DNA of 64,000 bases from contig CP075525.1 in NCBI GenBank assembly GCA_025808415.1, positions 1,039,501 through 1,103,500 of the forward strand, read 5' to 3'. The notes beneath the pieces are model-generated. The model saw only the letters and a list, made by a program, of their open reading frames with translations, had not been told where the DNA came from and did no database searches. Below are positions 59,066-64,000 of this stretch, piece by piece (positions within the stretch are counted from its first letter, which is position 1; the number at the start of each line of letters is the position of its first letter). A program made the position numbers and the translations under genes. Source of the DNA: Cyclobacteriaceae bacterium (GTDB lineage: Bacteria; Bacteroidota; Bacteroidia; Cytophagales; Cyclobacteriaceae).

Positions 59066-62000
59066 TGATAAGGGCAGGCTTACGGTAAACTCAGTGCCCA
59101 CGCCTTCAGCACTGTTGATCTTTAGTTCTCCCTGGTTTACCTGGACAAACTTTTTGCATAAGATTAAGCCAAGTCCGGTTCCTTTTTCATTGGCCGTTCC
59201 CATTTTTAACGACAGGTGTTCATCTGAAAGCAGCCTTTCGATGTATTGTGCGTCCATACCAATGCCTTCATCGGTTACTTTAATAACAGCATACTGGTGG
59301 TTTCGTATGGCTGAAAGGTTCACGTTTTTGCCTTCGCGGGTAAATTTCAAGGCATTCGATACCAGGTTACGCAAGGCTACATACAACATATTCTCATCGC
59401 CATGCACGGCAATATTTTCCGGTATATTGAGGTGAAAGTTTATCCGTTTTTTTTCTGCGGTAAGCTGGTACAGCTCATAGATTTTGCGAAGCGTTTCTGT
59501 GATCGAAAAATCTGATGGCGTATAGGTTATACTGCCCGTTTGCGACATCGACCAATACAACGTATTGTCAATTAAATCCAGTGAGCTGCTTACGGAGTTG
59601 CGTATACTGCGCGCATGTTTTTTAATGGCCTCTTTCGGGAGGGCGTCAACATTTTCAATAATGATGGACAGAAACCCCTTAAGTGTTGTAAGGGGCGAAC
59701 GCAGGTCGTGCGACAGAATGGAAAATATCAGGTCCTTTTTTTGGTTGAGCACCTCCAGTTCTTCACGCGATTTTTCAATTTCTGCGGTACGTTCTTTCAG
59801 TAACTTCTCTAGCCTTTCCTTATCGTGACGGGCCTTGTTGGCGTACGCCTGGGCACCAGTATACACGGCAACGAAAACAAAGCCAACGGCAAGCAAAGTA
59901 AACCACCACGTTTGCCAAAACGGATGGGCAATGGAAACATCCAGCGAGTCGGATTCAATCACTTCGCCTTTAAACTTTGTGCGGATTTGAAAGGTATATT
60001 TACCGGGCTTTAGGTTATTGTAAGTGATCGTGTTACCGCTGGCGGTGTGCCACTGTATATCGTGGTCTTCAAGTTTATATTCTATACCGTAGGTTACCGG
60101 CTGCTGATAGTTAGGAACAATGTAGCTGAACGATAATTGGTTTTGCCGATGGTTCAGGCTTACCGCGTTGGTATGCCTGAGGTTTACGTAAAATTCGTTG
60201 GGTAAACCTTTAAAGCCAGATACACTTAAAATAACAGGTTTTACCGCCCTGTAACTTGGCGAAACTTTAGCCGGGCTGAAAACATTAACCCCATTTATAC
60301 CACCAAAAACAATTTCACCGTTGCGGGCTATCAAATACGAGAGCCGGTTAAACTCCTGGTCCTGCACACCTTCGCCAATTGAAAATTGTGTTAACGCAAA
60401 AGTTTGCATATCCAGCTTAAGTATACCCTGGTTAGTGCTGATCCAGACATTATTTTGTGCATCGGTAAGGGTTGCATAAATGGTGCTGGCATTGAGTTCG
60501 GGTATATCGATCCGCTTAATTGGATTGGTTGATTGATCAGCCTCTTCGGGATTAAGTTGCCACAAGCCGGAGTTAAAAGTCCCGATCCAGATGTTGCCAT
60601 TAATTTCGTTCATGGTTAATACCATAAAATAGGAACCATCGGGCCGTACCGGGTTTTTTTCAATCGGATAATGGGTAAACGTCAGGTCGTCATGCAGTAG
60701 GGAAACACCGCCCTGAACACCTAACCAAATCCTGTTCTTACTATCTGCATATAGCATGGTGGCATTACCAATCCTTCGTTGCGGATCGGATGAAAAAACG
60801 CCATGTCGCGTCATCTCACCATGGACAAGATCATATATAAAAAGGTTGCCCCCCGAAAGGAAATACAGTTTATCGCCAATGCGTAAAATCTGCCTGACCA
60901 TACGGTTCTGGAAAACCTCCTTCAACGGTTTGTACCAGGTAAAGGTGTACTTGTTTTTATCCATTACCATCAGGCCGGTGGTTGTTCCCACCAACAGTTC
61001 CCGGGCATTGAAGTCATGGAAGTACATCGGCACACTGGTTTTGCCCGAGCCATCGGGTGCAACTTTAATGCGCTTTATCTGGTGTGTAACGCGGTTATAT
61101 TTATTGATAAATCCCCCATCTGTTCCAATCAGCAAATCGCCATTGGGTTCCTCATAAATCCCCCGCACCATTTTATCCGACAGTGAGTTTGGGTTGAACG
61201 GATCGTTGGTGATGTGTAGGAATTTAATTTTATCCGGGTCGTATTTGTTTACTGCGCCCGTGGCACCGATCCACATAATCCCGGTTTTATCTTCGAACAT
61301 GGAGGTGCAGTTGTCGCCACTGAGTGAGTAGGCTGATAAAGGATTTTTGATGGTCTGAATAAATCGATCTTCAGCGGGACTGTAAATGGCCAGTCCTCCT
61401 GATTTGGTTAAAAACCAAACACGTTGGTTTCGGTCGACAAAAATTTTATTAATGCGGTTGTAGAAGGGATTGATTTCAGGTGAAAAATATTTTATAAAGG
61501 TTTTTGAGGGCAAATCATAAATCAACAAGCCTTGCTTTTCCGTGCCCATATAAAGGCGCCTGGCTGAATCGATGGCCAGGGCTGTTACCCGACCATAGAT
61601 AGTAAATTCTGCATCCTTCCACGAAAGTTTTAACGAGTCGGTAATTTTGCGGTCTTTGATCCAAAAAATCTTTCGCACATCGCCAATAATCAATTCGTCA
61701 CCATCATTGCACAGCGAAGTTGCCGTGTTGGTATTGTAATGGTCGGAGTAGTAGCGCTTTAGCGTATCGTTCTCTAAAAAGTAAAGTCCGTTGTTAAAGG
61801 TGGTGCCCCAAATAATGCCATCGGGTGTTTGGGCAAGCTCGTTTACAATGGGTATGCCTGCCTGTGCCGGTAGTTTTCGCAAGGCGTTTGTGTTATAACT
61901 GTATTCCACTACGCCATTGTTCCGGGTGGCAATCAGTAGTCGTTTTCGTTGATGGTCGTAAAATAAGCTGTTTATTTCCCTCCCGGCTATTGAGCCCGAA

Positions 62001-62236
62001 TCGGGCAGTAGCGTGTAGCGCGTAAAGTTCAATCCATCGTATTGAAACAATCCGTCCGCTGCAATCCAGATCAGCCCTTCCGGATCCTGGAGAACATCGC
62101 TTATTTCGGATGAACGGATCGTGCCCGGAACATAAACGTGTTCAAAAATAAGTTGCTCGGGCAGTGTTTGTGAAAAAACACTACTGCCGGATAGCACCAA
62201 ATGGGTAAGTAAACTATAACAGAACCTCCTGCACAT
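59060..62236 (-). CDS. Periplasmic two-propeller sensor histidine kinase
   Basis: 1058 aa. A signal peptide is followed by two-component regulator propeller repeats (about 40-650, e.g. GLIWIAADGLFQYDGLNFTRY, NVWISTNQGILKLD), a Y_Y_Y domain (IEYKLEDHDIQWH ... NNLKPGKYTFQIRT), a membrane helix near 755-775, then HisKA with SILSHDLRSPLTTLKGF and HATPase with ALRNLVSNALKFTREGK, DEGIGM and GTGLGLILC. No receiver domain or DNA-binding end, unlike hybrid HTCS proteins. It follows the 122-aa gene with TAATG overlap, so the two are translationally coupled. The ligand cannot be deduced. Confidence 0.88.
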   Translation of the reverse strand: MCRRFCYSLLTHLVLSGSSVFSQTLPEQLIFEHVYVPGTIRSSEISDVLQDPEGLIWIAADGLFQYDGLNFTRYTLLPDSGSIAGREINSLFYDHQRKRLLIATRNNGVVEYSYNTNALRKLPAQAGIPIVNELAQTPDGIIWGTTFNNGLYFLENDTLKRYYSDHYNTNTATSLCNDGDELIIGDVRKIFWIKDRKITDSLKLSWKDAEFTIYGRVTALAIDSARRLYMGTEKQGLLIYDLPSKTFIKYFSPEINPFYNRINKIFVDRNQRVWFLTKSGGLAIYSPAEDRFIQTIKNPLSAYSLSGDNCTSMFEDKTGIMWIGATGAVNKYDPDKIKFLHITNDPFNPNSLSDKMVRGIYEEPNGDLLIGTDGGFINKYNRVTHQIKRIKVAPDGSGKTSVPMYFHDFNARELLVGTTTGLMVMDKNKYTFTWYKPLKEVFQNRMVRQILRIGDKLYFLSGGNLFIYDLVHGEMTRHGVFSSDPQRRIGNATMLYADSKNRIWLGVQGGVSLLHDDLTFTHYPIEKNPVRPDGSYFMVLTMNEINGNIWIGTFNSGLWQLNPEEADQSTNPIKRIDIPELNASTIYATLTDAQNNVWISTNQGILKLDMQTFALTQFSIGEGVQDQEFNRLSYLIARNGEIVFGGINGVNVFSPAKVSPSYRAVKPVILSVSGFKGLPNEFYVNLRHTNAVSLNHRQNQLSFSYIVPNYQQPVTYGIEYKLEDHDIQWHTASGNTITYNNLKPGKYTFQIRTKFKGEVIESDSLDVSIAHPFWQTWWFTLLAVGFVFVAVYTGAQAYANKARHDKERLEKLLKERTAEIEKSREELEVLNQKKDLIFSILSHDLRSPLTTLKGFLSIIIENVDALPKEAIKKHARSIRNSVSSSLDLIDNTLYWSMSQTGSITYTPSDFSITETLRKIYELYQLTAEKKRINFHLNIPENIAVHGDENMLYVALRNLVSNALKFTREGKNVNLSAIRNHQYAVIKVTDEGIGMDAQYIERLLSDEHLSLKMGTANEKGTGLGLILCKKFVQVNQGELKINSAEGVGTEFTVSLPLSS

Positions 62237-62604
62237 TAATCCTCCGGGTAAGGTATAAAAACAAAATTGGTAAACGCTTTATCGATCACAAACAGGCAAC
62301 AGAATTCATCCGGGTCTTTATAAGCTGCTTTAAAAGCTTCTTGTTTTTCTTCATCAATTAAACCTCGTTGCACAAACTCGTCCATGTAGCTGATGTAGTA
62401 ATTCCATTCCAGTTCAGCCAGTTGTTTATCAATGAGCAATTGTCCTATCGGTTGCTGCTCTTTACAAACAGGAAAAACAGGATGTTCTGAAAAACCCCGC
62501 TTGCGCACCTGGTATGAAGCCTCTTTAATGGAGTCGGCTACTTTTACAAAATCCTGTGAAATTGTGCCTAAATATTTCCCACTCAGCTCCGGATCGTTAT
62601 GCAT
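62236..62604 (-). CDS. Hypothetical protein coupled to the sensor kinase
   Basis: 122 aa, cytoplasmic, helical (FVKVADSIKEASYQVRKRGFSEHPVF ... KQLAELEWNYYISYMDEFVQRGLID). I do not recognise the family. The stop TAA overlaps the ATG of the histidine kinase gene (TAATG), which points to a shared function, perhaps as a cytoplasmic modulator. Confidence 0.7.
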   Translation of the reverse strand: MHNDPELSGKYLGTISQDFVKVADSIKEASYQVRKRGFSEHPVFPVCKEQQPIGQLLIDKQLAELEWNYYISYMDEFVQRGLIDEEKQEAFKAAYKDPDEFCCLFVIDKAFTNFVFIPYPED

Positions 62605-62697
62605 AGTCGTAAAAAATGAGCCACTAAAATAATATGTTGGCAGGTATCCCTGCCATCAAGGTAAGAATTCCCTATTTTCGGACATAAACCCAATGAA

Positions 62698-64000
62698 ATG
62701 AGATCAATTATACAGTTTTTATTTTCAGTACTGTGCCTGTCGGTGTATGGTCAGGCCACAAGTGAGTCCGAAATAAAGGCTTCATTTGAAGCCCGGAAAA
62801 AACTTGCTGAACAATCCATTTTAAGCAACTACCCTGTGCGGAACATTGGCCCCACGGTACAAGGCGGGCGCATTGTTGATATTGAGGTGAACCTGAAAAA
62901 TACGCATGAGTATTACCTCGGCTTTGCCTCCGGTGGAATTTTCAAAACAGAAAACAACGGAATAACCTTTCAGCCCATTTTTGATGATGTGGATGCGATG
63001 GGTATTGGTGACTTTGCTTTATCGCAAACTGATCCAAAGATCTTATACGTAGGTACTGGCGAAAAAAACAGCAGTCGCTCAAGCTATGCCGGCAGTGGCA
63101 TGTACAAAACCATTGATGCAGGAAAAACCTGGCAACACCTTGGCCTTACCGGAACGCATCACATTAGTCGTGTTGTAATTCATCCGAAGGATAACAACAC
63201 GGTGTGGGTAGCGGCCATTGGTGCCCTTTATTCAAAAAATTCAGAACGTGGTGTATTCAAAACAATTGATGGCGGTAAAACATGGAAAAAAACACTATTC
63301 ATAAACGACAGCACCGGTATTATTGATCTGGTAATCAATCCATCAAACCCAAACCAATTGCTGGCATCTTCGTGGGATCGTTCGCGCAAAGCGTGGGATT
63401 TTAAGGAAGGCGGTGAGGGTTCGTCTATATATAAATCGGATGATGGCGGTGAAACCTGGTACAAGTCGGTAGCAGGGTTTCCACAAGGAAAACAGGTAGG
63501 CCGAATAGGCCTCGATGTTTCAGCCGTTAACCCAAATGTTGTTTACGCCATTCTGGACAACCAGGGTGAAATTCCACAAACCGAAAAACCGAAAGATGAT
63601 GGCAACCTTAAGGCAGAAAATTTTAAGGGCATGACCAGGGAAGCCTTTGCCAGGCTTGATGATAAAAAGCTTGATGATTTTTTGAAAGACAACCGCTTTC
63701 CACAGAAGTATGATGCCAAACGGGTAAAGAAAGAAGTAAGCGAAGGAAAATATTCTGCCACCGCTTTGTATGATTACCTGGGTGGCGATGCCAACGCCAA
63801 TTTGTTCAATAAAAAGATTATCGGTGCAGAAGTATATCGTTCGGATGATAACGGCAATACCTGGAAAAAAATGAACAGCTATGATTTAGATGGTGTGTTC
63901 TTTACCTACGGCTATTACTTTGCCGAAATGCGTGTTGATCCCTCCAATGCCGATAAAGTGTACATCTACGGTGTGCCGCTTCTGAAATCAAACGATGGTG
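62698..64000 (+). CDS. BNR/VPS10-type beta-propeller protein (partial at right edge)
   Basis: Runs from the ATG at 62698 off the right edge, 434 codons visible. Signal peptide MRSIIQFLFSVLCLSVYGQ. Repeated blades of the BNR/sortilin type: GGIFKTENNGITFQPIF, GMYKTIDAGKTWQHLG, GVFKTIDGGKTWKKTLF, SIYKSDDGGETWYKS, EVYRSDDNGNTWKKM. This is a common secreted Bacteroidota protein of glycosyl-hydrolase-like propeller type; the catalytic activity is not evident. Confidence 0.85.
   Translation, partial: MRSIIQFLFSVLCLSVYGQATSESEIKASFEARKKLAEQSILSNYPVRNIGPTVQGGRIVDIEVNLKNTHEYYLGFASGGIFKTENNGITFQPIFDDVDAMGIGDFALSQTDPKILYVGTGEKNSSRSSYAGSGMYKTIDAGKTWQHLGLTGTHHISRVVIHPKDNNTVWVAAIGALYSKNSERGVFKTIDGGKTWKKTLFINDSTGIIDLVINPSNPNQLLASSWDRSRKAWDFKEGGEGSSIYKSDDGGETWYKSVAGFPQGKQVGRIGLDVSAVNPNVVYAILDNQGEIPQTEKPKDDGNLKAENFKGMTREAFARLDDKKLDDFLKDNRFPQKYDAKRVKKEVSEGKYSATALYDYLGGDANANLFNKKIIGAEVYRSDDNGNTWKKMNSYDLDGVFFTYGYYFAEMRVDPSNADKVYIYGVPLLKSNDG

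Noticed and set aside
1..64000. tRNA or rRNA genes
   Set aside because: I saw no T-loop/acceptor pattern or rRNA sequence on either strand by eye; a covariance search was not possible.

Overview
The window looks like a chromosome segment of a Bacteroidota bacterium, probably a free-living relative of the Cytophagales. The evidence is short signal peptides ending in GQ, TonB-plug and DUF4198/DUF4199-type proteins, the pheT/zapA/rny block, and a promoter before rpsT with the TTTG / TAnnTTTG consensus of that phylum. I cannot name the genus.

Region 1 (1 to about 42.3 kb) is a large cassette array that I read as a chromosomal integron. It has 31 attC-like sites (S1 to S31, left to right) with 31 complete cassettes and one partial cassette at the left edge. 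Every cassette gene outside the 13.1-24.9 kb insert is on the minus strand. The sites fall into five sequence subfamilies: A, about 127 bp, 14 copies; B, about 167-172 bp, 7 copies; C, about 130 bp, 5 copies; D, about 127 bp, 3 copies; E, about 128 bp, 2 copies. Identical cassettes recur in unrelated places with their own attC and exact boundaries at a GTT core: a HigBA toxin-antitoxin pair four times, an alpha/beta hydrolase twice, two hypothetical genes twice each, and an ORF-less cassette three times. A tyrosine recombinase (42301-43518) sits at the right end, transcribed in the same direction as the cassettes, with an attI-like half site between its stop codon and the first cassette. It keeps the catalytic residues but lacks the insertion that defines canonical IntI integrases, and it carries an N-terminal extension of about 125 residues.

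In every cassette the 9-bp core box is followed by a 2-nt mismatch and a further 5-8 bp of complementarity between the two cassette ends, so a circular cassette could fold an attC stem much longer than the usual 7-bp R box. Cargo includes a type IIG restriction-modification enzyme, an HNH nuclease, a PD-(D/E)XK-like protein, an SDH-type ClpP-fold protease with a small partner, an RDD protein, and many small secreted, lipoprotein or membrane proteins.

Region 2 (13.1-24.9 kb) is a class I lanthipeptide cluster: precursor, LanC cyclase and full-length LanB dehydratase on the minus strand; a HlyD-type adaptor and a TonB-plug/carboxypeptidase-regulatory protein on the plus strand; and a C39 peptidase-ABC exporter with a small HTH protein on the minus strand. 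It lies between matching cassette ends, so formally it is cargo of one 12-kb cassette. An 18-bp inverted repeat and a change in base composition suggest it was inserted into an older, shorter cassette.

Region 3 (43.6-64 kb) is ordinary chromosome of higher GC: a BASS-family transporter, rny, zapA, a coiled-coil protein, pheT, radC, rpsT, an S1/P1-type phospholipase, pepP, a RidA protein, an iscA-like gene, methylmalonyl-CoA epimerase, thiL, a large propeller-type sensor histidine kinase and the start of a BNR-repeat protein. Two copies of a structured repeat with co-varying arms lie at 44.6 and 50.3 kb.
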